A stretch of DNA of 7,102 nucleotides from Brevundimonas sp. UBA2388 (GCA_002343425.1 DDSO01000135.1:1-7102); one strand, 5' to 3'. Counted from the first letter of the stretch, positions 1 to 6,519 are shown. Notes: generated by a model from the letters alone, not told the origin. Numbers and translations: made by a program.

Positions 1-1
1 G

Positions 2-460
2 CCGGTGCTGATCCTGACCGCCCGTGATGGCTGGCACGAGAAGGTGGCCGGCATCGACGCCGGCGCCGACGACTATCTGACCAAGCCCTTCTCGATGAGC
101 GAGCTGATCGCCCGCATCCGCGCCGTCCTGCGCCGCATCCGCCCGGGACTGGCCGACGACCGGCTGAACCACGGCGACATCGTCATCGACCGCGTCGCCC
201 ACCGCGTCCGCCGCTCGGGCCAGGAAATCCACCTCGGCCCCACCGAATTCCGGCTGCTGGACCACCTGATGCAGCATCCCGGCCGCGTCTTCAGCCGCGA
301 ACAGCTGCTCGACGCCGTCTGGGGCAGCGACGTCTATGTCGAGGCGCGGACCGTGGACGTCCACGTCGGCCGGCTGCGCAAGGCGCTGAACGTCGAGGGC
401 ACGGTCAATCCGATCCGGACAGTGCGTTCGGCGGGTTATTCGCTCGATCTGGGCGGGTAG
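2..460 (+). CDS. phoB: Phosphate regulon response regulator PhoB, C-terminal part (5' end outside window)
   Basis: OmpR/PhoB-family DNA-binding response regulator, in frame from the left edge; 152 residues are visible. About 75 N-terminal residues, including the phosphoacceptor Asp, lie outside. The visible receiver part holds the beta4 Thr of ILTAR, then [11 protein letters not shown] with the conserved Lys (codon at 83-85). After a short linker comes a complete winged-helix domain: GPTEFRLL, then [11 protein letters not shown], the [19 protein letters not shown] recognition-helix region and the wing [14 protein letters not shown] together with VYVE-RTVDVH matches PhoB more closely than OmpR, KdpE or other paralogues. 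In the family, PhoR phosphorylates PhoB under phosphate limitation and PhoB binds pho boxes to activate uptake genes. In many proteobacteria phoB follows pst and phoU genes, so those may lie to the left (inference). The end is intact, but its last 25 bp overlap the convergent gene on the other strand. Confidence 0.92.
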   Translation, partial: PVLILTARDGWHEKVAGIDAGADDYLTKPFSMSELIARIRAVLRRIRPGLADDRLNHGDIVIDRVAHRVRRSGQEIHLGPTEFRLLDHLMQHPGRVFSREQLLDAVWGSDVYVEARTVDVHVGRLRKALNVEGTVNPIRTVRSAGYSLDLGG

Positions 461-798
461 GCCCGCTCCACAGGTTCGCGAGGTCCGCCGGGTCCCGGGA
501 GCAGCGCGGCTTCGTCCTGCCGGTAGGGAACCGCGTAGGAAATGGGCGCGGGACAGCCGCCAATGGATCGATCGAGCAACAGATAACTCCGGACCCCGTC
601 CTCCGGCGTATACATCAGATTGCTCACCAGGCTGGCGGACCGCTCGGCTGGTCGGGCCACCCACTGAAATCTGCTGGCGTTGCAGTTGTCCTCCGCGAGA
701 GCGTCGAGGACAGGTACTGGCATGTTTGCGTCGAGCAAGGGAACGGAAGCCGGCGGCGCTGAAGGATCCGACAGCAGCGTCAGCAGAAGCGGCAACAT
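436..798 (-). CDS. Small hypothetical protein, possibly exported, overlapping the end of phoB
   Basis: A 120-residue protein I do not recognise. The frame stays open far upstream, but the ATG at 798 is chosen because GGAGA lies 7 bases before it on the minus strand. The N-terminus is Leu-rich ([17 protein letters not shown]) but lacks the basic residues of a standard signal peptide, so export is uncertain. The rest is soluble, with two cysteines (39 and 82) that could form a disulfide, a Trp/Arg-containing segment FQWVARP, and an acidic-aromatic stretch [15 protein letters not shown]. The C-terminus is rich in Pro, Arg and Glu. Codon use is less biased to G/C at third positions than in the neighbours (AGA, GTA, TCA and TTT occur), which suggests low expression or a separate history. 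The gene converges on phoB, overlapping it by 25 bp, and is divergent from the small gene at 970. The good ribosome site and coherent composition argue for a real gene, but no domain supports it. Confidence 0.6.
   Translation of the reverse strand: MLPLLLTLLSDPSAPPASVPLLDANMPVPVLDALAEDNCNASRFQWVARPAERSASLVSNLMYTPEDGVRSYLLLDRSIGGCPAPISYAVPYRQDEAALLPGPGGPREPVERAYPPRSSE
451..468 (+). terminator. Weak GC hairpin over the phoB stop codon
   Basis: A short inverted repeat, GCGGG at 453-457 and CCCGC at 462-466 with a four-base loop that includes the stop codon, can be extended outwards by a G-T and a G-C pair. No T-run follows on either strand, so it is at best a poor intrinsic terminator. It may be chance in GC-rich DNA. 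Confidence 0.2.
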
Positions 799-832
799 GG
801 CAACGTCTCCGTGTGCTCGAACCATACGCCGG

Positions 833-838
833 ATCATA
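833..838 (-). promoter_or_regulatory. Possible -10 element for the 120-residue protein gene
   Basis: On the minus strand this reads TATGAT, one base off the sigma-70 -10 consensus, and is preceded by GC. It would place the transcript start about 28 bases before the ATG at 798 and exclude the longer in-frame starts upstream. No good -35 hexamer is seen at 16-18 bases; the best is CGGACC, which matches only the GAC core. Weak support. Confidence 0.3.
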
Positions 839-924
839 GCGTGTGTCATCTGTCGGTCCGGCTTGCCTGACAAGAGGTGACGCGGGCGGGTCCGGGCCTT
901 CCCGGCCCCGGACGGAAGGGCATA

Positions 925-947
925 GACTGGCCGGGCTGCGGCCAGTC
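925..947. promoter_or_regulatory. Inverted repeat in the leader of the small gene at 970
   Basis: A perfect 8-bp inverted repeat, GACTGGCC and GGCCAGTC, is separated by 7 bases (GGGCTGC). It ends 22 bases before the ATG at 970 and just before the ribosome site. It is not followed by a T-run, so it does not look like a terminator. It could be a protein-binding operator in the divergent intergenic region, or an RNA hairpin in the leader. A chance GC-rich palindrome cannot be excluded. Confidence 0.35.
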
Positions 948-969
948 GCCACCTGCCGGAGAGTTGCCG

Positions 970-1293
970 ATGTTGACGATGCTTCTCGCCCTTGCGCTCG
1001 ACCAGACGCCCGCCCCGGACCCGACTGTCTGGTACCGGCAGGCCGCCGCCTGCATGGGCTCTGCCATGGCGTCGCGTCCGCCCGAGGGTGAGCCACAACC
1101 CGCGGCCTTCCCGGAAGACGCACTCGTCTGGGCCCTTGTGATGGCTTCGGCCGGCCCTGCCGCCGGGCGGCCCACAGAGGCGGAACAGGAGGCAGACGCC
1201 ACCGCCGAGGAGGCCTTCTTCCGTCAGGTGCGGGCGTTCAAGCCGGAGGCGCTCCGGGCACACCAGACATACTGCCGGGCCATCCGTCCCTGA
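970..1293 (+). CDS. Small hypothetical protein with hydrophobic N-terminus
   Basis: A 107-residue protein I do not recognise. The frame is open further upstream, to an ATG at 877, but the ATG at 970 is preferred because GGAGAG lies 6 bases before it and the upstream residues (Gly/Pro-rich) look non-coding. The N-terminus MLTMLLALALDQTPAPDP is hydrophobic, then Pro-rich. This could be a short atypical signal sequence, although it has no basic n-region. The remainder looks mainly helical: WYRQAAACMGSAMA, then EDALVWALVMASAG, then a Glu/Ala-rich helix (EAEQEADATAEEAFFRQVRAF). There are two cysteines, at 28 and 102. Third positions are strongly G/C, as in neighbouring genes. It lies 67 bp upstream of the gamma-glutamyltransferase-family gene on the same strand and could be cotranscribed with it. 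A functional link is not shown. Confidence 0.62.
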   Translation: MLTMLLALALDQTPAPDPTVWYRQAAACMGSAMASRPPEGEPQPAAFPEDALVWALVMASAGPAAGRPTEAEQEADATAEEAFFRQVRAFKPEALRAHQTYCRAIRP

Positions 1294-1360
1294 TCCGCAA
1301 GATGGCTTCACACGGCGCGCCAACCGGTTACGGTCCGCGCAGCCGTTCAGGAGCCGTCCC

Positions 1361-3193
1361 ATGCGTCGCCGTACCTTCCTCTCGACCCTTCCCGCCGGCG
1401 CCCTGCTGGCAGGAGCGACCGCCGCGACCGCTGCGGGCGCGCCCTCTCCCGCCGCCGCCCGTCCTCGCCAGGCCGCGCCCGCCGACCCCTTCGCCGGCGT
1501 CGGCCCCGGCAACCGCAACAGCGGGGTCCAGTTCGTCGGCCGCTCGACCGTCTGGGGTCAGCACGGGGCCGCCGCCACGGCGCATCCGCGCGCCACCCTG
1601 ATCGGTATCGACACCCTGAGGCGCGGCGGCTCGGCCATCGACGCGGCCATCGCCATCAACGCCGCCCTCGGCTTCCTCGAACCGACGGGCAACGGCATCG
1701 GCGGCGATGCCTTCTGCCTGATGTGGGACCCGGCGCAGCGGAAGGTCGTCGGCTTCAACGGCTCGGGCAACAGCCCCCGCGGCCTGTCGCTGGAGACCGC
1801 CCGCTCGAGGAAGGCCGAGGACGGCTATCTGCCTCCCTATGGCGCAGTCACCGTCAATGTCCCCGGCACCGTCGATGCCTGGTGGAGCGCCCACCAGCGC
1901 TACGGCAAGCTGCCGTGGGCGGACGTCCTGCTGCCGGTCGCCGAGCTGTGCGAGGAGGGCGTGCCCATGCCCCAGCTCATCGCCTGGTACCTGCAGCGCA
2001 ACATGGCCAATTTCGATCGCCGCGCCGCGATCATCGAGGAGAATGACAACCGCAAGCGGGTCTACGCCCCCGGCGGCCGCACCCCGGCGGTCGGCGAGGT
2101 CTTCGCCAACCCCGACCTGGGCCGCACCTACCGGATGATCGCCGAGGGCGGGCGCGACGCCTTCTATGAAGGCCCCATCGCCGACCATATCGAACGCTAT
2201 TTCCGCCGCATCGGCGGCTGGATGACCCGCGCCGACATGGCCCCGCACCGGACCGAATGGGTCGAGCCGATCCGCACCGACTATCGCGGCGTCGACGTCT
2301 ACGGCCTCGGCCCCAATACCCAGGGTTTGTCGACCAACCAGATCCTCAACATCTGCGAGCGGTTCGACCTCAAGGGCATGGGCTTCCAGTCCGCCGCCTC
2401 GATCCACCATCAGGCCGAGGCCAAGCGGCTGGCGTTCGAGGACCGGGCGAAATGGTTCGCCGACGAGCGCTTCAGCCGCACGCCGGTCGAGTATCTCAAC
2501 TCCAAGGCCTATGCCGCCGAACGCGCCGCCCTGATCCGGCCAGACCGGGTCATGGACCGCGCCTTCCCCGGCGACGCCCCGACGCAGGGGGACACCACCT
2601 ATTTCAGCGTCGCCGACAGGGACGGCATGATGGTCAGCTGGATCCAGTCCAACTACCGCGGCATGGGCTCCGGCCTGGTCCCGGACGGCCCGGACGGCTC
2701 GACCCTCGGCTTCATGTTCCAGGACCGGGGCGAGCTGTTCAATCTCGCCGACGGCCACCCCAACGTCTATGCGCCGGGCAAACGGCCCTTCCACACCATC
2801 ATCCCCGGCTTCGCCTGCAAGTACGGCGAGCCTTGGATGGCCATGGGAGTCATGGGCGGCGGCATGCAGCCGCAGGGGCAGGCGCAGATCATCATCAACA
2901 TGGTCGACTACGGGCTCGACCCGCAGGAGGCCGGCGACGCACCGCGCTGGCAGCACGAGGGCTCGTCCGAACCGACGGGCCATCCGGCCGAGGGCGTCGG
3001 TGTCCTGCATCTGGAGACCGGCGTCCCGGCTGCGAGCAAGGCACAGCTGGCGGCCATGGGCTGGGTGCTGGGCGGCCCCAACGGCGGCTTCGGCGGCTAT
3101 CAGAATGTAGTGCGTCAGGTGAACGGCCGCGGGCCGTGGACCTACGGGGCGGCGTCGGAGATGCGCAAGGACGGGCTGGCGCTGGCGTACTGA
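1361..3193 (+). CDS. Gamma-glutamyltransferase-family Ntn hydrolase, Tat-exported
   Basis: 610 residues; AGGAG lies 7 bases before the ATG. The N-terminus MRRRTFLSTLPAGALLAGA fits a twin-arginine (Tat) signal, with cleavage likely near residues 26-33, so the enzyme should be periplasmic or exported. The family is made as a proenzyme that cuts itself before a Thr, which then serves as N-terminal nucleophile for gamma-glutamyl or amide hydrolysis or transfer. The expected site is D411|T412 in GDTTYFSVADRDG, giving a small subunit of 199 residues, close to the usual size. Other family marks are EPTGNGIGGD (107-116), PPYGAVTVNVPGT (158-170), GPNTQGLSTNQILN (317-330), KRPFHTIIPGF (474-484) and MGGGMQPQG (498-506). 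These resemble the YwrD/HpxW-like branch: the classical RETAP substrate-binding Arg motif is replaced by GSGNSP (134-139) and the classical SSMSP by FHTIIP. Glutathione may therefore not be the substrate. Oxamate amidohydrolase or acylase activities are alternatives. The family call is secure, the substrate is not. Confidence 0.9.
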   Translation: MRRRTFLSTLPAGALLAGATAATAAGAPSPAAARPRQAAPADPFAGVGPGNRNSGVQFVGRSTVWGQHGAAATAHPRATLIGIDTLRRGGSAIDAAIAINAALGFLEPTGNGIGGDAFCLMWDPAQRKVVGFNGSGNSPRGLSLETARSRKAEDGYLPPYGAVTVNVPGTVDAWWSAHQRYGKLPWADVLLPVAELCEEGVPMPQLIAWYLQRNMANFDRRAAIIEENDNRKRVYAPGGRTPAVGEVFANPDLGRTYRMIAEGGRDAFYEGPIADHIERYFRRIGGWMTRADMAPHRTEWVEPIRTDYRGVDVYGLGPNTQGLSTNQILNICERFDLKGMGFQSAASIHHQAEAKRLAFEDRAKWFADERFSRTPVEYLNSKAYAAERAALIRPDRVMDRAFPGDAPTQGDTTYFSVADRDGMMVSWIQSNYRGMGSGLVPDGPDGSTLGFMFQDRGELFNLADGHPNVYAPGKRPFHTIIPGFACKYGEPWMAMGVMGGGMQPQGQAQIIINMVDYGLDPQEAGDAPRWQHEGSSEPTGHPAEGVGVLHLETGVPAASKAQLAAMGWVLGGPNGGFGGYQNVVRQVNGRGPWTYGAASEMRKDGLALAY

Positions 3194-3211
3194 CGCCCGC
3201 CGGACAGCGAT

Positions 3212-3242
3212 CCGCCTCCCACGGATTGACCCGGAGAGGCGG
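3212..3242. terminator. Possible weak hairpin between convergent genes
   Basis: CCGCCTC (3212-3218) and GAGGCGG (3236-3242) form a 7-bp GC stem with a 17-base loop, in the 72-bp gap between the convergent genes ending at 3193 and 3266. The position suits a bidirectional terminator, but no T-run follows on either strand and the loop is long. Low confidence. Confidence 0.25.
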
Positions 3243-3265
3243 CATGGACGCTCGATACAGATGCT

Positions 3266-3859
3266 TCAGCGGAAGGTGCGGCTGGTCGCCGAGCCCCGCA
3301 GGAAGGCCATGACGTCAGCGTTCTCGACGCGGAACTGATTGTTGGCCGAGCTGGTGTCATCGTTGCAGCTGTTGCCGTCGATATAGATGTCCGGATCGTA
3401 GGCGATCGCGACCTCGACATCGCCGCCGAACTCGAAATCATCGAAGGCGTTGCTGATCTGGGGCGAGCTGAAGCTAAGCATCGATGCGCCCGCCCCGGCG
3501 CTGACCGGCAGGGCCCGGTTGCTGCGATAAACCCGGCCGGTGTTGGCATTGCGGGCCTGAAGGCTGACGCTCTGCTGACGGGCCCCCGAGGCCCAGGCGC
3601 TGCGGCCCCGGTTGACGATCTCATAGCTGACGCTGACCTGGCCGGGGCGGCTGCCCTTGGTCAGGGTGACGCTGGCGACAGCCGGATCGACGCGGCAGAC
3701 CGTCGGCAGCCCCGGAAGCGTGCGCGGGGCAACCCCGGCCGGCAGGCGGCTCGACGGCAGCGGGTCAATGTTGATCGAAAGGCGTTCCTGGGCAGCGGCG
3801 GTACCGGCGGACAGAACGGTGGCGAAGGCGCAGACGGCGCCGATGGAAAGGGTCTTCAT
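3266..3859 (-). CDS. Secreted protein with a CARDB-like beta-sandwich domain
   Basis: 197 residues. The start is supported by AGAGGAG, 8 bases before the ATG on the minus strand. A clear Sec signal peptide (MKTLSIGAVCAFATVLSAGTAAAQ) should be cut after AAA at about residue 23, so the mature protein is periplasmic or outside the cell. Residues 55-180 alternate beta-strand-like segments: VASVTLTKG, QVSVSYEIVNRGRSAW, QQSVSLQARNANTG, FGGDVEVAIAYDPDIYI. They end in DGNSCNDDTSSANNQFRV. The strand order, 'extra-protein contribution' style VNRG, and terminal Asp-rich loop followed by NN recall CARDB-type Ig-like domains, where the acidic loop may bind Ca2+ (inference). C55 and C165 could form a disulfide linking the ends of the domain. 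No catalytic motif, LPXTG signal or repeat is visible. Such small proteins usually serve adhesion or envelope roles, and none can be assigned here. It lies downstream of hslO on the same strand with a 125-bp gap, probably with its own promoter. Confidence 0.8.
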   Translation of the reverse strand: MKTLSIGAVCAFATVLSAGTAAAQERLSINIDPLPSSRLPAGVAPRTLPGLPTVCRVDPAVASVTLTKGSRPGQVSVSYEIVNRGRSAWASGARQQSVSLQARNANTGRVYRSNRALPVSAGAGASMLSFSSPQISNAFDDFEFGGDVEVAIAYDPDIYIDGNSCNDDTSSANNQFRVENADVMAFLRGSATSRTFR

Positions 3860-3908
3860 GGCAGTTGCTCCTCTTGGGTCCTGAATGGCCCGAAGTGAGA
3901 AGTAACCC

Positions 3909-3923
3909 GCGTTCGATGAACGC
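3909..3923. repeat. Short perfect inverted repeat upstream of the CARDB-like gene
   Basis: GCGTTC and GAACGC flank a three-base spacer (GAT). The repeat lies between the end of hslO and the ribosome site of the secreted protein gene, about 50 bases before that start codon. It could be a tight hairpin ending the hslO transcript or an operator for the downstream gene. No T-run follows on the minus strand (GGGTTACTTCTC), so a standard terminator is unlikely. Confidence 0.35.
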
Positions 3924-3984
3924 CGTCGGGGACGCCGCGTTGTGGCGCATTCATGTTCGCAATGAGGCGAGAAAGCGTCGACCG

Positions 3985-4908
3985 TCAGCCCGCCACGATC
4001 TCCTCCGGCTCCAGCTCATAGACCGTCGCGCAGTATTCGCATGTGACGCGGATCTTGCCGTCTGCCTCGACCATGTCCGCCTGCTCGGCGGGATCGAACG
4101 AGGTCAGCACGCTGGCTATCCGCGCGCGCGAACAGCGGCATTGGGCCACCAGGGAGCGGGCGTCCTCCAGCCGCACCCCGTCCTCGTGGAACAGGCGGAA
4201 CAGCAGCGTCTCGGGCGTGATGGTCGGGTCCAGCAGCTCGTCGTCCGCCAGGGTGTGGAACAGGGCCCGCGAGCGGTCCCAGGCCTCCTCGGTCGAGCCG
4301 CGCGCCGCGTCGCCGGCGATCAGCTGGATCAGCGCCCCGCCGGCGCGCCAGCCGACACCCTCGTCCGTGACCACCGATCCGACGGCCAGCCGAACCCGGG
4401 TCGGGATCTGTTCGGACTGCTGGAAATAGTGTTCGGCCGCCAGCGACAGGCTCTCGCCCTCGATCGGGGTGATGCCCTGGGTGCGTTCGAAATCCTCGCC
4501 GCGGTCCAGGGTCATGACAAAGACGCCCTGCCCCAGCAGCGTCCGGGCTCCGGGGCGGGCGAAGCCCTGCGAGGCGGCCGCGACGGCCTCCTCGTCGAAC
4601 CGGCAATAGCCGCGCATCTGACCGTTGGTGTCATAGTCGGCGACGACATAGCGCACCGGCCCGTCGCCCTGGGCCTGGACGATCAGCCGGCCCTCGAACT
4701 TCAGACTGGAGCCCACAAGCGCCGCCAGCGCACAGGCCTCGCCCAGCAGGGCCGCGACCGGCTCGGGATAATCGTGGGCCGACAGGATGGCGTCGATCGT
4801 CTGGCCCAGCCGGACGATGCGGCCGCGCACGGGCCAGCCCTCGATCTGGAAGGCGGCGGCCAGGTCGTCGGACGGGGCGGCGGCGGGGTCGGGCGCGTGA
4901 TCGGTCAC
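3985..4908 (-). CDS. hslO: Redox-regulated molecular chaperone Hsp33
   Basis: 307 residues, near the usual 290-300. Hsp33 is a cytoplasmic holdase switched on by oxidative stress: four Cys hold zinc in the reduced form, and oxidation releases zinc and unfolds the C-terminal part, exposing client-binding surface. The N-terminal core (about residues 15-245) carries family segments including LGEACALAALVGSSLKFEGRL (split at about 55-75), VADYDTNGQMRGYCRF (89-104), LLGQG and a GESL-region near 151-154. The zinc centre is complete: C257-x-C259 and C290-x-x-C293, in AQCRCSR and VTCEYC. The start is GTG, with AAGGA 6 bases before it on the minus strand. The N-terminus carries about 14 extra Ala/Pro/Asp-rich residues. 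The gene is divergent from the SDR gene, sharing a 151-bp intergenic region. No clear promoter could be fixed; TTACCA and TATCTG with a 17-base spacer on the minus strand is the best weak match. Confidence 0.95.
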   Translation of the reverse strand: MTDHAPDPAAAPSDDLAAAFQIEGWPVRGRIVRLGQTIDAILSAHDYPEPVAALLGEACALAALVGSSLKFEGRLIVQAQGDGPVRYVVADYDTNGQMRGYCRFDEEAVAAASQGFARPGARTLLGQGVFVMTLDRGEDFERTQGITPIEGESLSLAAEHYFQQSEQIPTRVRLAVGSVVTDEGVGWRAGGALIQLIAGDAARGSTEEAWDRSRALFHTLADDELLDPTITPETLLFRLFHEDGVRLEDARSLVAQCRCSRARIASVLTSFDPAEQADMVEADGKIRVTCEYCATVYELEPEEIVAG

Positions 4909-5059
4909 GGGCGGTCCTTGGAAAACGGCGATGGGTCGGAAGCGCCGTCAGATAGGCGTCCGTATCGCGAATGGTAAGGCCTGCGTGCTACAGCAGGAAC
5001 CGGCGGGGTCTCGGCCCCGTTCCAGCAGCCCGATACGAACACACCGACCCGGCGGTTTC

Positions 5060-6466
5060 ATGACCAAAGCGACGCTCAAGCCCTTGAACGAACAGTCCAT
5101 CGTCATCACCGGCGCCACCTCCGGCATCGGCCTGGCGACGGCGCGTCGGGCGGCGCGGGCGGGGGCCTGCGTCTTCCTGATCGCGCGCGGCGAAGGCGAC
5201 CTGAAGGCCCTCACCGAGGAACTCCAGGCCACGGGCGCCCGCGCGGCCTGGGCCGTCGCCGACGTAGCCGACCATGCGGCCCTGTCCGAGGCGGCGGAAA
5301 AATGCGTGCGCCTGTTCGGCGGGTTCGACACCTGGGTCAACAATGCCGGCGTCTCGATCTACGGCGCCATCAGGGTGACCAGCCTGGATGACCAGCGACG
5401 GCTGTTCGAGACCAACTACTGGGGCGTGGTCAACGGCTCGCTGGTGGCGGCCGAACATCTGCGCAAACGCTACGGCGGCGGGGCCATCGTCAATGTCGGC
5501 TCCATCCTGTCCGACGCGCCCCTGCCGATCCAGGGCGTCTATTCGGCCTCGAAGCACGCGGTGAAGGGCTTCACCAACGCCCTGCGCATGGAGCTGATGC
5601 GCGAACAGGCCCCGATCACCGTCAGCCTGGTCAAGCCGGCGGCCGTCGACAGCCCCTACAGCAAACACGCGCGCAACCTGACCGGCTATGCGACCCAGAA
5701 CCCCCAGCCGGTCTATGCGACCCACGTCGTGGCCGACACCATCCTGTACTGCGCCAGCCATCCGATCCGCGAGATCACCGTCGGCGGCGGGGGACGGTTA
5801 ATCGCCAGCTTCTACTCCGTCCTGCCCGGTCTGGCGGAACCACTCTTCGCCCGGTTCGCTCCTTCCCTGATGCGGGACAGGGGTTCCGCCTGGGAGCCGT
5901 ACGACGACGGGCTGTATGACCCGAGCGAAGACGGTCTCGAAGAAGAGGTTCACTATCCAATGGTCCGCCAGTTTTCCGCCCTCGCTGAAGTCCGCAAACA
6001 TCCCGGCATCGCCAGCGGCGTCCTCGCCGTGCTCGCCGGTGTCGGCATCGCCGCCCTGCTGCTGAACCAGCGCAGCGGCCCGACCCGGTATGAGCGCCTG
6101 CGTGGGCGGATCGACCCGCGCGGCTGGATTGATACAGACGCCCTGCGCGATCGTTTCGGCGGCCTGGCCGAGACGGTGCGTCACAGCCTTGCTGAAGCCG
6201 GCGAACGCGCCTCCGATCTGGGCGACGACGCCCGGCATCGCGGCGAACGCCTCGTCCATGGCGCGCGACATTCCTCACGCAAGGTGCTGAAAAAACACGG
6301 CAAGACTGCGCGGCGCTACGCCCATGACGCGGGTGAATATGCGCGGGATCATGCGAAGGAAGGCGGCGCGCTTCTGGCCCTCGCGACCATCGCCGCCGCC
6401 ATCGGCGCCGCCGCCCTGGACGTCCGCCGCCCCGACAGCCGCCTCCGCAGCCTCGGCAAGTTCTAG
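5060..6466 (+). CDS. Short-chain dehydrogenase/reductase with long membrane-anchoring C-terminal tail
   Basis: 468 residues; classical SDRs have about 250. The N-terminal Rossmann domain is intact: TGATSGIG (17-24) binds NAD(P), NNAG is at 94-97, and the catalytic set is N119, S148, Y161 and K165 (YSASK). R43 after the second strand (IARG) hints at NADP preference. It should reduce or oxidise an alcohol/carbonyl substrate that cannot be told from sequence. Residues 240-310 (ITVGGGGRLIAS, then an acidic DGLYDPSEDGLEEE) recall SDRs with a short hydrophobic tail. A first hydrophobic segment spans about 316-335. Then comes a charged, helix-prone, His-rich stretch (370-435, seven His between 375 and 431), followed by a second hydrophobic segment (436-453) and a basic end. 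The tail from 380 on resembles ElaB/YqjD/DUF883-type membrane-anchored helices. The ATG at 5060 is chosen because the domain begins there. Its ribosome site is poor (GGCGG, 4 bases away). A GCTACA at 4987-4992 could be a -10 element but lacks a -35. One rare TTA Leu codon is present. Confidence 0.9.
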   Translation: MTKATLKPLNEQSIVITGATSGIGLATARRAARAGACVFLIARGEGDLKALTEELQATGARAAWAVADVADHAALSEAAEKCVRLFGGFDTWVNNAGVSIYGAIRVTSLDDQRRLFETNYWGVVNGSLVAAEHLRKRYGGGAIVNVGSILSDAPLPIQGVYSASKHAVKGFTNALRMELMREQAPITVSLVKPAAVDSPYSKHARNLTGYATQNPQPVYATHVVADTILYCASHPIREITVGGGGRLIASFYSVLPGLAEPLFARFAPSLMRDRGSAWEPYDDGLYDPSEDGLEEEVHYPMVRQFSALAEVRKHPGIASGVLAVLAGVGIAALLLNQRSGPTRYERLRGRIDPRGWIDTDALRDRFGGLAETVRHSLAEAGERASDLGDDARHRGERLVHGARHSSRKVLKKHGKTARRYAHDAGEYARDHAKEGGALLALATIAAAIGAAALDVRRPDSRLRSLGKF

Positions 6467-6519
6467 GGCCGGGCCACTCTCCCATTGCTGCAGGTGCGAA
6501 GGTCGGCCAAGGTCTCTGA

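Noticed and set aside
436..1293. The idea that the two small divergent genes form a toxin-antitoxin pair.
   Set aside because: Neither protein shows a known toxin or antitoxin motif, they are divergent rather than tandem, and their hydrophobic N-termini suit export better.
1305..1345. AACCGGTT palindrome and a GGTTACGGTC -10-like string before the gene at 1361.
   Set aside because: An 8-bp palindrome is easily expected by chance, and no -35 element of useful quality lies at the right distance, so I did not call a promoter.
799..1518. Extension of the small minus-strand gene to a 360-residue protein.
   Set aside because: The extra N-terminal part is Arg/Gly-rich and lies antisense to the gene at 970 and to the start of the gene at 1361. 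A strong ribosome site supports the ATG at 798.
1328..3010. A 560-residue open frame on the minus strand, opposite the gamma-glutamyltransferase-family gene.
   Set aside because: It is an antisense shadow produced by strong G/C bias at codon third positions. Its translation is Gly/Ala/Val/Asp-rich and low in complexity, with no recognisable motif. The plus-strand frame carries all family motifs and a ribosome site.
2257..3312. A 351-residue plus-strand frame inside and beyond the gamma-glutamyltransferase-family gene.
   Set aside because: It is an out-of-frame, Arg/Pro/Gly-rich translation typical of a shifted frame in GC-rich DNA. The true frame is continuous from 1361 to 3193.
3865..4977. 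A 370-residue open frame on the plus strand, opposite hslO.
   Set aside because: It mirrors the hslO coding frame. The translation (Arg/Gly/Gln/Asp-rich) has no domain, while the minus strand encodes complete Hsp33 with its zinc cysteines.
4931..5059. An upstream ATG extending the SDR protein by 43 residues.
   Set aside because: The extra residues are basic and do not resemble an SDR start or a signal peptide. The Rossmann motif sits at the usual distance from the ATG at 5060, although its ribosome site is weak.
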